DNA from: Flavobacteriaceae bacterium
GTDB lineage: Bacteria > Bacteroidota > Bacteroidia > Flavobacteriales > Flavobacteriaceae
Assembly: GCA_947379965.1 (NCBI GenBank)
Contig: CANCPC010000006.1
Coordinates: forward strand, 1-53,600
DNA: 53,600 nt
Reading direction: 5' to 3'
A program made the translations under genes and the position numbers. Of the stretch, positions 44,089 to 53,395 are shown piece by piece. The notes under the pieces are model-generated. The model was not told the DNA's origin, made no database searches, and saw nothing but the letters and a program-made list of their open reading frames with translations. The first letter of the stretch is position 1. Each line of letters opens with the position of its first letter.

Positions 44089-45399
44089 ATGTTCCCACTT
44101 TTCGATTTTACACTTCAAATAAATGGTTTTCCAATAAAGAAAGCCCAAGCAGAATTGCGAAAAATAATAACCCTTTCAGAAAAAGAATACGAAGTTTTTC
44201 TTGAACATAAAATAACTGAAATTGTAAACTTTCATTTGCAAAACAATACTTTTTATCAAGAGATAACAGGTTTAAAATCTTTCGGAAATTGGATTGAATT
44301 GCCTATTTTAAACAAAAAAAATCTCCAGAAACCATTGTCAGAAAGGCTATCAAAAGGGTATACTTCAAAAAATACTTATATCAATAAAACTTCGGGTTCT
44401 AGCGGAGATCCCTTTGTATTTGCTAAAGATAAGTTCTCGCATGCCTTGACTTGGGCATCAAATGTGTATCGGTTTGGCTGGTTTAATATTAATTTTAACA
44501 GTTCCTATCAAGCTCGTTTTTACGGAATTCCATTAAATTTTATAGGTAATAAAAAAGAGCGCTTTAAAGATTTTCTTAGTAATCGGTTTCGATTTCCGAT
44601 TTTTGATTTATCGGATGTGGTTTTAGAAGGGTTTTTACAAAAATTCAAGACTAAAAAATTTGATTATATCAACGGATATACGAGTTCTATAGTATTGTTT
44701 GCTAAATTTTTAAAGAAGAAAAATATTGTTCTAAAAACAATTTGCCCTTCTTTGAAAGTTTGTGTTGTTACATCAGAAATGCTTTTTGAAGACGATAAAA
44801 TTCTATTGGAAAAACAGTTTGGAATACCTATTGTGAATGAATACGGTGCGTCGGAACTGGATTTAATCGCTTTCGAAAATCGGGAAGGCGAATATCAAAT
44901 CAATTCTGAAACATTATTCGTAGAAATTGTAGACGAAGAAAATAATGTTTTGCCTTATGGAAAAGAAGGCCGAATTGTGATTACTTCCTTGTATAATAAA
45001 GCACATCCTTTTATTAGATATGATATAGGTGATATAGGAATTTTGGATGAAAAAAGTACGTTAAAAAAACCAATTCTAAAAAAATTAATTGGCCGGACGA
45101 ATGATATTGCTCTTTTGCCAAGCGGAAAAAAATCTCCCGGTTTGACTTTTTATTATGTGACTAAGAGCATTATTGAAGATGACGGAAATGTAAAAGAATT
45201 TGTAATCAAGCAGACTAAAATAGATACATTTGAGATTGAATATGTGAGCGAAACCGAGTTGGATTTGGCACAAATAAAGAAAATTGAAGAAGCAATTGCT
45301 CTTTATTTAGAAAAAGGATTACTTTTTTTATTTAATCGAAAAGATACTTTAGAAAGGAGCAACCGCGGAAAATTAAAACAGTTTAATTGTCTGCTTTAA
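44089..45399 (+). CDS. CapK / phenylacetate-CoA-ligase-like adenylate-forming enzyme
   Basis: I start the protein at ATG 44089 (MFPLFDFTLQINGFPIKKA, 436 residues). The adenylation signature NKTSGSSGDPFVF is the phosphate loop; NEYGASELDLIAFE and HPFIRYDIGD are further conserved sites of the PaaK/CapK family. In polysaccharide loci CapK-like proteins are thought to activate an acyl or amino acid for glycan decoration. Next to a GT2, a sugar transferase and a UDP-glucuronate decarboxylase, that role is likely here. It converges on the GT2 gene with a 17-bp overlap. Confidence 0.78.
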   Translation: MFPLFDFTLQINGFPIKKAQAELRKIITLSEKEYEVFLEHKITEIVNFHLQNNTFYQEITGLKSFGNWIELPILNKKNLQKPLSERLSKGYTSKNTYINKTSGSSGDPFVFAKDKFSHALTWASNVYRFGWFNINFNSSYQARFYGIPLNFIGNKKERFKDFLSNRFRFPIFDLSDVVLEGFLQKFKTKKFDYINGYTSSIVLFAKFLKKKNIVLKTICPSLKVCVVTSEMLFEDDKILLEKQFGIPIVNEYGASELDLIAFENREGEYQINSETLFVEIVDEENNVLPYGKEGRIVITSLYNKAHPFIRYDIGDIGILDEKSTLKKPILKKLIGRTNDIALLPSGKKSPGLTFYYVTKSIIEDDGNVKEFVIKQTKIDTFEIEYVSETELDLAQIKKIEEAIALYLEKGLLFLFNRKDTLERSNRGKLKQFNCLL

Positions 45400-46165
45400 T
45401 TGTCTTTATGTATAGAGGTTTTAGAACTAATTGGGTGAATAAAAATACAATCATACACGCTAAAGAAACAGCCAAATTAAACCTATGAAAAGTCCTGTAA
45501 ACTGCAAAATTATGTTTTAACAAATCGAGTTTTGAGGCTGATATTGAGTTTTCTCTTATTCGATAATAAGCCAAACTTTCCGGAATCGCTTGAGCTGTTT
45601 TTATCTTTTTGAGAATTGTAAGCCATAACATCCAATCTTGGCGTTTCCTGATTGAAGAAATATTGATTTTACCAAAGTAATTCACTTCATAAATACCTGT
45701 TAAATTACCAACATAATTGCAAAAAAATAACTGTCTATAAGAAAGATTAATCGGTGCTTCTACTTTTTTATTCAATGTGTTTCCTGCTTCATCTATACAT
45801 TCATAGAAGGAAAATGTAAAAGGTAAATTGTTTTTTAATAAAAAATCAATCTGTTTTTCAAGTTTCTGTGGTTTCCATAAATCATCGGTGTCTAAAAAAG
45901 CAATATAACTGCCTTTTGCTTTGCTTAAGGCATAATTTCTTGCAATTCCTGTTCCTGAATTTTTTTCGAGTTGAAAAAGTTGAATCCTTGAATCTAATTG
46001 GGCAAAATCGGTAATAATAGAAACTGTTTTGTCATTAGAACAATCATCAACAATAATCAATTCCCAATTATTATAGGTTTGATCTAGAATAGATTGTAGT
46101 GTTTGGGCAATATATTTTTCGGAATTGAAAGCGGGCGAAATTATGGATATCAAATGTTTTTCCAT
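45383..46165 (-). CDS. Glycosyltransferase family 2
   Basis: The GT-A fold is clear: SIISPAFNSEKYIAQTLQSI, LIIVDDCSNDKT, the nucleotide-sugar/metal motif DTDD (92-95) and KRQDWMLWL near the acceptor site. A C-terminal hydrophobic helix (SLACMIVFLFTQLVL) anchors it to the membrane (260 residues). It transfers a sugar during exopolysaccharide or O-antigen assembly. It follows the sugar transferase with a 1-bp gap. Confidence 0.88.
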   Translation of the reverse strand: MEKHLISIISPAFNSEKYIAQTLQSILDQTYNNWELIIVDDCSNDKTVSIITDFAQLDSRIQLFQLEKNSGTGIARNYALSKAKGSYIAFLDTDDLWKPQKLEKQIDFLLKNNLPFTFSFYECIDEAGNTLNKKVEAPINLSYRQLFFCNYVGNLTGIYEVNYFGKINISSIRKRQDWMLWLTILKKIKTAQAIPESLAYYRIRENSISASKLDLLKHNFAVYRTFHRFNLAVSLACMIVFLFTQLVLKPLYIKTIKADN

Positions 46166-46166
46166 A

Positions 46167-47519
46167 TTAATATGCCTTTTCGTCCCCTTTTAAAGTGTTA
46201 AAAATCGTATTAAATATGATTTTAATATCTAATAAAATAGACCAGTTTTCCATATAAAAGATGTCATATTTCACTCTATTGATAATATCCTCATCGGTCT
46301 CAACTTCGCCTCTAAAGCCTTTTGTTTGAGCAAGACCTGTAATTCCTGGTTTAATAAAATGACGCGCCATAAATTTATCTACTTTTAAGGCGTATAAATT
46401 AGCAACGCTCACCATGTGAGGTCTTGGTCCAACTACTGACATATCTCCTAACAAAACGTTGAAAAATTGCGGCAGTTCATCAATACTTGTACTCCGTATA
46501 AATTTACCAACTTTGGTTATTCGAATATCGTTTTTTGAGGATAAGTCTAAATCGGCTTTGTCATTTACTTTCATTGATCTGAATTTGTAACAATCAAATT
46601 CTTTATAATTTAATCCGTTTCTTTTTTGGATAAAAAACAATGGGCCTTTTGATTCCCATTTTATTACTAAAGCCATAATTGGTGTAAGCCATGATAATAT
46701 TCCTATAATTACTATGGATGAAAAAACAATGTCGAAAGCCCGTTTGATGATTTTATTTAAAGTTTCGTCCTGCAAAATATTTCTTAGAGATATAACAGGA
46801 ATATAATCATAATATTCAAATTTAACGCTTCTGGTAAAAATCTGCTTTTCGCTAGGAATGAATTTTAATGTTTTTAAATTATTATCTGCAAAATTAATTA
46901 TATCATTTGTTTGACTATCCGTCAAGTCCTCCATTGCACAATATATTTCATCTATTTTTTTTTCTAAAGCAAAGTTTAGACATTCGGCAATTCTTTCTTT
47001 TTTATGATCTTTAAGGGTAAATACTTTTATTAATTTATATCCATAATCAGGATTTTCGGTAAAAAAATTCTTCAACGGATTAATGTTTGTGTTGTTTCCT
47101 AAAAGCACCACCGTTCTAGAATTTCCCCCGAATAAAACCCTAAACTTTCTTAAAAAATAATAAATAAAAAGCTTGACGGCTAAAATTAGAAATAAAGCTA
47201 AAACAACAAACAAAGTGACTGCCTTTTGATTTGAAGTTTCGGAATAAAAATATTCTAATGCCAAACAAAATAAGGTAAATAAAATTCCTTGTTTTAATGC
47301 TCTATTTATTATTGAAATAACTTTTGTATATCGATAGACTTCATAAAAACTAATATTTGCAGCAATAACAAACCAAGCAAAACTTATAAAAATAGAATAG
47401 TAAATTTCATTTGCATGAAATGACATAATATATATCGCCAAAACATTGATGATGGCTAAATCTATCAAATAGGTGAAGGGTTGTATATAACCTGAATATC
47501 TTCCTGTTTTTGTTTTCAC
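46167..47519 (-). CDS. Polyprenyl-phosphate sugar-1-phosphate transferase (WcaJ/WbaP-like)
   Basis: Four N-terminal membrane helices and a Rossmann-like middle domain lead to the bacterial sugar transferase domain in the last 190 residues. That domain shows KRAFDIVFSSIVIIGILSWL, GPLFFIQKRNG, YKFRSM, DELPQFFNVLLGDMSVVGPRP and KPGITGLAQ. It starts glycan assembly by moving a hexose-1-phosphate to undecaprenyl phosphate. The start codon is GTG, and the sequence TAGTG makes its first base the last base of the upstream UDP-glucuronate decarboxylase stop codon. The overlap points to translational re-initiation. Confidence 0.92.
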   Translation of the reverse strand: MKTKTGRYSGYIQPFTYLIDLAIINVLAIYIMSFHANEIYYSIFISFAWFVIAANISFYEVYRYTKVISIINRALKQGILFTLFCLALEYFYSETSNQKAVTLFVVLALFLILAVKLFIYYFLRKFRVLFGGNSRTVVLLGNNTNINPLKNFFTENPDYGYKLIKVFTLKDHKKERIAECLNFALEKKIDEIYCAMEDLTDSQTNDIINFADNNLKTLKFIPSEKQIFTRSVKFEYYDYIPVISLRNILQDETLNKIIKRAFDIVFSSIVIIGILSWLTPIMALVIKWESKGPLFFIQKRNGLNYKEFDCYKFRSMKVNDKADLDLSSKNDIRITKVGKFIRSTSIDELPQFFNVLLGDMSVVGPRPHMVSVANLYALKVDKFMARHFIKPGITGLAQTKGFRGEVETDEDIINRVKYDIFYMENWSILLDIKIIFNTIFNTLKGDEKAY

Positions 47520-48502
47520 TAGTTTATATACTTTGAAAAGTCTTTGTGTTCCTCTTTCAATAGCTCTTCGTTTGACAGGGATTTGAAATAGTCATATGTT
47601 AATTTCATCCCAACTTCTCGAGAAATTTTTGCTTCCCAGCCTAATAATTCCTTTGCTTTTGATGTGTCTGGTTGTCTTTGTAATGGATCATTAATAGGTA
47701 GAGGATGATACACCACTTTCTGGTTGGTTCCTGTAAGTTTAATGATTTCGTCAGCAAAATCCTTGATGGTAATTTCATCTGGATTTCCAATATTTACAGG
47801 TAAAACATAATCAGAATGCAATAATCTGTAAATACCCTCTACTTGATCATCTACATAACAAAAAGAACGGGTTTGCATTCCGTCACCAAAAATAGTTAAA
47901 TCTTCACCTCGCAATGCTTGACCTATAAAAGCCGGAATAACTCTTCCGTCATTGAGCCTCATTCTTGGTCCGTAAGTATTAAATATTCTAACAATTCTAG
48001 TTTCAACACCGTGAAAAGTATGATATGCCATAGTAATGGATTCCTGAAAACGTTTGGCTTCATCATAAACACCTCTTGGTCCAATTGTATTTACGTTTCC
48101 ATAATATTCTTCTGTTTGAGGATGAACCAAAGGGTCTCCGTAAACCTCCGAAGTAGATGCAATAAGGATTCTAGCTTTTTTTACCCTTGCCAACCCCAGA
48201 AGATTATGTGTTCCTAAAGACCCAACTTTCAAGGTTTGAATAGGAATTTTTAAATAATCTATCGGACTTGCAGGAGAAGCAAAATGAAGAATATAATCTA
48301 GAATTCCCGGAACATGGACAAATTTAGTAATATCATGATGGTAAAATTCAAAGTTTTCAAGCTTGAATAAATGCTCTATGTTTTTTAAATCTCCTGTAAT
48401 GAGATTGTCCATCCCAATAACAAAATAACCTTCTTTGATAAAACGGTCGCAAAGATGAGAACCTAAAAAACCTGCAGCACCAGTAATTAAAATTCTTTTC
48501 AT
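47519..48502 (-). CDS. UDP-glucuronate decarboxylase (UDP-xylose synthase)
   Basis: I place the start at 48502 ([14 protein letters not shown], 327 residues); an ATG 30 bases upstream adds residues before the Rossmann fold. GAAGFLG (8-14) binds NAD. Tyr146 and Lys150 in VYDEAK form the SDR pair, and [28 protein letters not shown] and [13 protein letters not shown] are diagnostic for UXS. It converts UDP-glucuronate to UDP-xylose, implying xylose or a derived pentose in the exported glycan. It leads the three-gene operon with the sugar transferase and GT2. The gap before it (48503-48795) shows nothing notable. Confidence 0.92.
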   Translation of the reverse strand: MKRILITGAAGFLGSHLCDRFIKEGYFVIGMDNLITGDLKNIEHLFKLENFEFYHHDITKFVHVPGILDYILHFASPASPIDYLKIPIQTLKVGSLGTHNLLGLARVKKARILIASTSEVYGDPLVHPQTEEYYGNVNTIGPRGVYDEAKRFQESITMAYHTFHGVETRIVRIFNTYGPRMRLNDGRVIPAFIGQALRGEDLTIFGDGMQTRSFCYVDDQVEGIYRLLHSDYVLPVNIGNPDEITIKDFADEIIKLTGTNQKVVYHPLPINDPLQRQPDTSKAKELLGWEAKISREVGMKLTYDYFKSLSNEELLKEEHKDFSKYIN

Positions 48503-48795
48503 AATTATTTTATAAATACTCTGTATAAACACCTCTTTTATCTATATGTTTTAGGTGCAAACATTTTTATTTTATTTTAAAATATGGTCTCAAACCGTAA
48601 CCCTATAATTTGGTTTTACACTAGTTTTTATTAAACCTACAAAAGTTAAAACACTTCCTGTTTGAAGTGGATTATCAGATACATAATAGGCATGTTAAAA
48701 GTTTAGAACTAGGATTATAAAACCACTGATGAATAAATGGCAAATTGTGATGTTCATTCTTTTATCATATTTTTTTATAACCAAAGATAAGCCTT

Positions 48796-50283
48796 TTATT
48801 TCTTGTTCAATAAATCAACAATTTTTCTATCATTGCTGAGCCTCGGTATTTTGTTTTGTCCTCCTAGTTTTCCAATTGATTTCATATAATCTTGAAACCC
48901 GTTTTTGACCACATTGGTTACAACCACTTTTCTCAACACATTTCCTTCAATCAAATCGTCGTAATACATGTTTTGTTTTCGCATGGCATTGTCTAAAGCA
49001 TTAGAAAAAGTTTCAATGTCTTCTGGTTCGTTTTCAAATTCAATACACCATTCGTGATACGGCAAACCTTGATTTGGATTAATTTGTGGGGCTACGGTAA
49101 ATTCGTTAATACTTATATTAGAACCAAATATAGCTTCTTGCAAAGCGCTCTCGACTTCTTTACCAATTACATGTTCGCCAAAGGCAGAAATATAATGTTT
49201 AATCCTTCCCGAAACAATAATTCGATACGGTTTCAGGCTTGTAAACTGAATGGTGTCGCCAATGTTGTAACTCCAAAGTCCAGCATTGGTGGAAATTATC
49301 AACACATAATTAATACCTAATTCGACTTCGCCAATGGTGTGTCTTTTTGGATTTTCGGTGTAAAATTCATCACTTTTAATAAATTCATAAAAAATTCCCG
49401 AATTCAACAATAGTAACATTCCTTTTTCTTTTTGGGAATCTTGGTACGCAAAAAATCCTTCCGAAGCGGGAAATAATTCAATGCTGTCTACTTTTCGTCC
49501 AATGAGATTTTCGAATTTAGAGCGATAAGGTTCATAATTTACACCGCCGTAAATAAATAAATTGAAGTTTTTGAAAATTTCTCCCACAGGCTTCCCTCCT
49601 TTTTGATGCAATTTTTCAAAATACATTTGTACCCACGACGGAATTCCAGAAATCACCGTCATGTTTTGGTCAAAAGTTTCTTCTACAATTGCATTTACCT
49701 TTGTTTCCCAATCCTCGATGCAGTTGGTTTCCCATGAGGGCATTCGGTTTTTTTGTAAATATTTAGGAACAAAATGCGCTACAATTCCAGAGAGTCTTCC
49801 TAGTTTTATTCGATTTTTTTCTTCCAAAACTGGACTTCCTTGGAGAAATATCATTTTTCCGTCTACAAAATCAGCTTGACCGGTTTCGTGAATATAATTC
49901 AAAATAGCATTTCGAGCGGCTTCAATATGAAAAGGCATTGATTCTTTGGTAATAGGAATATATTTTGCCCCCGAAGTTGTACCTGAAGTTTTCGCAAAAT
50001 AAATGGGTTTACCTTTCCAAAGAATGTTCTCCTCGCCTTTCACTACTTTTTCAATGTAGAATTTCAACTCTTCATAATCGCGAATGGGAACGTGTTTGAC
50101 GAAATCTTCTGTAGTTTTTATTTGGTCAAAATGATGATCAATACCAAACTTGGTGTTTTTCGCTTGACGGATTAAGTCTTCGAAAACTTTGCTTTGCGTT
50201 TCTATTGGATTATTCGCCCAAAGTTGCGTTTTTCGATAGATTTTTTTGGCAAAAATTTTAGCAAAAAAAGGTTTTAAAGACAT
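48796..50283 (-). CDS. GH3 auxin-responsive-promoter-family acyl-adenylase
   Basis: The 495 residues match the GH3 family of acyl-acid-amido synthetases, not glycoside hydrolase 3. Markers are the phosphate loop YFAKTSGTTSGAKYIPIT (about 93-110), FIYGGVNYEPY, IELFPASEGFF and the GRIKHYISAFGEHVIGKEVE hinge region. Plant members join amino acids to hormones; bacterial ones probably join an acyl acid to an amine, with unknown substrates. It lies 14 bp after the small M23-anchor-like gene, and the pair resembles a common Flavobacteriia arrangement. Confidence 0.85.
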   Translation of the reverse strand: MSLKPFFAKIFAKKIYRKTQLWANNPIETQSKVFEDLIRQAKNTKFGIDHHFDQIKTTEDFVKHVPIRDYEELKFYIEKVVKGEENILWKGKPIYFAKTSGTTSGAKYIPITKESMPFHIEAARNAILNYIHETGQADFVDGKMIFLQGSPVLEEKNRIKLGRLSGIVAHFVPKYLQKNRMPSWETNCIEDWETKVNAIVEETFDQNMTVISGIPSWVQMYFEKLHQKGGKPVGEIFKNFNLFIYGGVNYEPYRSKFENLIGRKVDSIELFPASEGFFAYQDSQKEKGMLLLLNSGIFYEFIKSDEFYTENPKRHTIGEVELGINYVLIISTNAGLWSYNIGDTIQFTSLKPYRIIVSGRIKHYISAFGEHVIGKEVESALQEAIFGSNISINEFTVAPQINPNQGLPYHEWCIEFENEPEDIETFSNALDNAMRKQNMYYDDLIEGNVLRKVVVTNVVKNGFQDYMKSIGKLGGQNKIPRLSNDRKIVDLLNKK

Positions 50284-50297
50284 TTACAAGTTGTGTT

Positions 50298-50807
50298 TTA
50301 GTGTTTTTTCGCCTTCTTTTTAGATTGGCTATTTTGATCATTTTTGTCTTCTTTTGCGACATCTTTTCTTAAATCTAATTCTTCTTTTGAAGCAGATAAA
50401 TCAACTTTTGAAGGTGCTTCGTCAGTTTCTACAAGAATAGAATCTTTATTAAATTTTGCATAATCTAAATCCCCTGTTAACACTCTTTGAATCGATTTTA
50501 TATACGCTTCATTTTTTTTTAAGGCAGTAGACAATGAATCGGATTTTAAGGCCAATTCGGTAGCATCTTTTTTTAATTTGGAAGAAGAATAACCCGGAAT
50601 AAACTCACGCAAAGGAGTAAAAGCAATGATGTAAGTCGTAAAAATAATTATCAATATAGCACCAATAGTAACAGATATAAAAACATTCATTACGTTTAAT
50701 TTGAAAGAAAAAATTTCTTCAAAAGTATCCTCGTTCAAAATAACCAATCGGTTTTTTGTGAATAGTTTAGCAATGAGTTTTTTTCTTTTAAGCCTATTTT
50801 CAGACAT
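50298..50807 (-). CDS. Anchor half of an M23-peptidase-like protein (no catalytic domain)
   Basis: The start at 50807 (MSENRLKRKKLIAKL) is preferred to an ATG 21 bases upstream. The N-terminus (NRLVILNEDTFEEIFSFKLN), one membrane helix (VFISVTIGAILIIIFTTYII) and TPLREFIPGYSS then KLKKDATELALKSDSL closely resemble the front part of membrane-anchored M23 peptidases of Bacteroidota. Those continue with a LytM domain, whereas this one ends at 169 residues in a Lys/Asp-rich tail, SKKKAKKH. It could be a natural short paralogue or a truncated gene. No frame downstream carries a LytM remnant. It is co-directional with the GH3 gene. Confidence 0.72.
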   Translation of the reverse strand: MSENRLKRKKLIAKLFTKNRLVILNEDTFEEIFSFKLNVMNVFISVTIGAILIIIFTTYIIAFTPLREFIPGYSSSKLKKDATELALKSDSLSTALKKNEAYIKSIQRVLTGDLDYAKFNKDSILVETDEAPSKVDLSASKEELDLRKDVAKEDKNDQNSQSKKKAKKH

Positions 50808-50965
50808 TGAATAAAGTTTATAGTACAAATATAATGATTAATGACTTGAAATTACGTTCACTTTTTATTGAAAGAAATGAGAATAAAACAAAAAATTACG
50901 AAAGTTTTAACGCTTTTAGAACTAAATAATTATCTTGAAATTAATTTAGATACCGTTTTTCTACA

Positions 50966-50973
50966 TACCTTTG
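50966..50973 (+). promoter_or_regulatory. Promoter -7 box (TACCTTTG) of tatA
   Basis: A perfect TAnnTTTG box lies 48 bp before ATG 51022, with TTTA about 17 bp upstream. Since the ATG-independent upstream frame start at 50971 falls in the promoter, it confirms 51022 as the start codon. Confidence 0.65.
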
Positions 50974-51021
50974 CTACCAGTTTTATTACAAATTTGCTTC
51001 GGCAATAAATTATTTTCAATT

Positions 51022-51201
51022 ATGGGAAGATTAGGTGTCACGGAAATCCTGGTTATATTAGCAGTTGTTTTATTACTTTTTGGAGGTAAAAAAATTCCAG
51101 AATTAATGAAAGGTTTAGGTAGCGGAATCAAAGAATTCAAAAACGCAGCCAAAGAAGATCAAAAACCAGCTGATAAAAAAGAAGGTGAAACTAAAGAATA
51201 A
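51022..51201 (+). CDS. tatA: Sec-independent protein translocase subunit TatA
   Basis: The 59-residue protein has a single membrane helix ([20 protein letters not shown]), the conserved hinge FGGKKIPEL and an amphipathic helix ([13 protein letters not shown]), ending in a charged Lys/Glu tail. TatA forms the pore for folded Tat substrates such as the SRRDLLK-tagged oxidoreductase in this window. No tatC is in the window. A TatE/TatB-type paralogue cannot be excluded. Confidence 0.92.
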   Translation: MGRLGVTEILVILAVVLLLFGGKKIPELMKGLGSGIKEFKNAAKEDQKPADKKEGETKE

Positions 51202-51224
51202 ATTTCTTTAATTTTCAACGGTAA

Positions 51225-51269
51225 AAAAATTCCAAACTCAAATTATTTTATCTTGGGTTTGGAATTTTT
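51225..51269. terminator. Bidirectional terminator between tatA and tex
   Basis: A 17-bp stem (AAAAATTCCAAACTCAA with TTGGGTTTGGAATTTTT, one U-G) around 11 nt ends in T-tracts on both strands and lies between the converging genes. Confidence 0.88.
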
Positions 51270-51271
51270 GT

Positions 51272-53395
51272 TTAAATAACCATCGTTAACTGAATTCTCT
51301 TTCTATCTTCATCAACCTCAGTGACTTTTACCTGAACGTGTTGGTGAAGTCTGACTACCTCATTTACATCACTTACAAAACCAGCTTTGAGTTGCGAAAT
51401 GTGAACTAAGCCACTTTCCTTGATTCCAAGATCGACAAAGCATCCAAAATTGGTAATGTTATTGACAATTCCTGGCAAAACCATTCCGGTTCTTAAATCT
51501 TTAATTGTTTTTACATTGGGATCAAATTCGAAAACTTTGGCTGATTTTCGTGGATCTAAACCAGGTTTTTCTAGTTCCTTGATAATATCTTTTATTCCTA
51601 AAATTCCTATTTCAGGTGTAATATAATTTTCAGGTTTTATGAGTGTAATTTTCTCTTTATTTCCAATTAAATCAATAAGTGAAAATTTCAAATCTTTTGC
51701 CATTTTCTCTACAATTTCATAGGCTTCGGGATGTACAGCTGAATTGTCTAATGGATTTTTTCCGTTCGAAATTCGGATAAATGCAGCTCCTTGTTGAAAA
51801 GCTTTATCTCCTAAACGCGGTACTTTTTTCAACTGTTTTCTATCTTCAAAAGGTCCATATTCCGAGCGATATTGTACGATGTTTTCGGCAAGCTTCTCTC
51901 CTATTCCGCTCACATAACTTAGCAAATGCTTGCTCGCCGTATTGATGTTAATCCCAACAGAATTAACGCAACGAATCACCGTAGTATCTAATTCTTCTTT
52001 TAATTTAACTTGGTCAACATCATGCTGGTATTGGCCTACGCCAATGGATTTTGGGTCAATTTTTACCAGTTCGGCCAACGGATCTGAAAGTCTTCTTCCG
52101 ATAGAAACCGAACCACGAACCGTAACATCAAAATTAGGAAATTCATCTCTTGCAATTTTCGAAGCCGAATACACCGAAGCTCCGGCTTCTGAAACTATGA
52201 AAACTTGGACCGGTTTGTCGAAAGCAATTTTTTTTATGAAGAATTCTGTTTCCCTCGAAGCTGTTCCGTTACCAATAGAAATTGCGTCAATTTGATAGGC
52301 ATTCACCATCGACCTAATTTTTTTCATTGCCATTGCTGTTTCGTTTTGTGGTGCATGAGGATAAATATTTTCATTATATAATAAATCTCCTTTTTCGTCT
52401 AGACAAACCACCTTGCAACCGGAACGAAATCCAGGATCAATCGCTAGAATTCTTTTTTCGCCCAAAGGCGGTGCCAACAATAATTGTCCTAAATTCTTAG
52501 CAAATACCTGAATAGAATTGGCATCAGCCTTAGCTTTGGCTTCTTGCAGCGATTCATTTGAAATTGTCGGATTTAGCAATCTTTTATAACTGTCTTCTAT
52601 TGCTAATTGAATGTGGGGTGTTGTGGCATTTTGACTTTTTAAAACTAATTCATCAATAATATCATACGCTTCATCAATATCAACTTCGACTTTAAACTTA
52701 ATAAATCCTTCGTTTTCAGCGCGAATCATCGCTAATAATCGGTGAGATGGTGCTTTTGTTAAAGGTTCAGACCAATCGAAATATTGGTTAAATTTTTGTG
52801 CTTCTTGATCTTCTTTTTTATTTTTTACAACTTTGGTTGTGATGATTGCTTTACGTTCATAAAGTCTTCGAAGCTGTTTGCGAACATAAATATTCTCGTT
52901 GATCCATTCAGCAATAATATCGCGGGCACCTTGCAAAGCTTCGTCTTCGTTTAGAACTTTATCATTTAAATATTTTGTTGATATAAAATCGATATCATCA
53001 TTATTTTGGGCCATAATGATTTTTGCTAAGGGTTCTAAGCCGTTTTCACGAGCTACATCGGCACGGGTTTTTTTCTTCTTTTTAAAGGGTAAATAAAAAT
53101 CCTCTAATTCCTGTAAGTCGAAACTATGCTTGATTTTTTTTTCTAAATCTGGAGTTAATGAATTTTGTTCTTCTATTGATTTTAAAATGGTTTCTTTTCT
53201 TTTTACAATAACTTCATACTCTTTTTGAAATTTGGCAATTTGCTCGATTAAAACTTCGTCAAGATTTCCTGTTTTGTCTTTTCGATAGCGAGAAATAAAA
53301 GGAATTGTGCAGTCTTCTTGCAATAATTGAACCGTATTTTGAATGTTTATAGGTGCTGTGGCAACATTATTAGAAATGAATTGTATGTTGGTCAT
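51272..53395 (-). CDS. tex: Tex-family RNA-binding transcription accessory protein
   Basis: This is a complete 707-residue Tex protein. The helical N-terminal part includes the signature TIPFISRYRKDKTGNLDE. A YqgF/RNaseH-like core (RILAIDPGFRSGCKVVCLD), two helix-hairpin-helix segments (NINTASKHLLSYVSGIGEKLAENIV) and a C-terminal S1 domain (GIVNNITNFGCFVDLGI, then SGLVHISQL) follow. Tex binds RNA and affects transcription; it is cytoplasmic and widely conserved. It is transcribed toward tatA, with a shared terminator. Downstream of its start, bases 53396-53600 carry no recognisable feature. Confidence 0.95.
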   Translation of the reverse strand: MTNIQFISNNVATAPINIQNTVQLLQEDCTIPFISRYRKDKTGNLDEVLIEQIAKFQKEYEVIVKRKETILKSIEEQNSLTPDLEKKIKHSFDLQELEDFYLPFKKKKKTRADVARENGLEPLAKIIMAQNNDDIDFISTKYLNDKVLNEDEALQGARDIIAEWINENIYVRKQLRRLYERKAIITTKVVKNKKEDQEAQKFNQYFDWSEPLTKAPSHRLLAMIRAENEGFIKFKVEVDIDEAYDIIDELVLKSQNATTPHIQLAIEDSYKRLLNPTISNESLQEAKAKADANSIQVFAKNLGQLLLAPPLGEKRILAIDPGFRSGCKVVCLDEKGDLLYNENIYPHAPQNETAMAMKKIRSMVNAYQIDAISIGNGTASRETEFFIKKIAFDKPVQVFIVSEAGASVYSASKIARDEFPNFDVTVRGSVSIGRRLSDPLAELVKIDPKSIGVGQYQHDVDQVKLKEELDTTVIRCVNSVGININTASKHLLSYVSGIGEKLAENIVQYRSEYGPFEDRKQLKKVPRLGDKAFQQGAAFIRISNGKNPLDNSAVHPEAYEIVEKMAKDLKFSLIDLIGNKEKITLIKPENYITPEIGILGIKDIIKELEKPGLDPRKSAKVFEFDPNVKTIKDLRTGMVLPGIVNNITNFGCFVDLGIKESGLVHISQLKAGFVSDVNEVVRLHQHVQVKVTEVDEDRKRIQLTMVI

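Noticed and set aside
51930..52295. 121-codon + strand frame within tex
   Set aside because: It is a shadow of the well-conserved Tex core.
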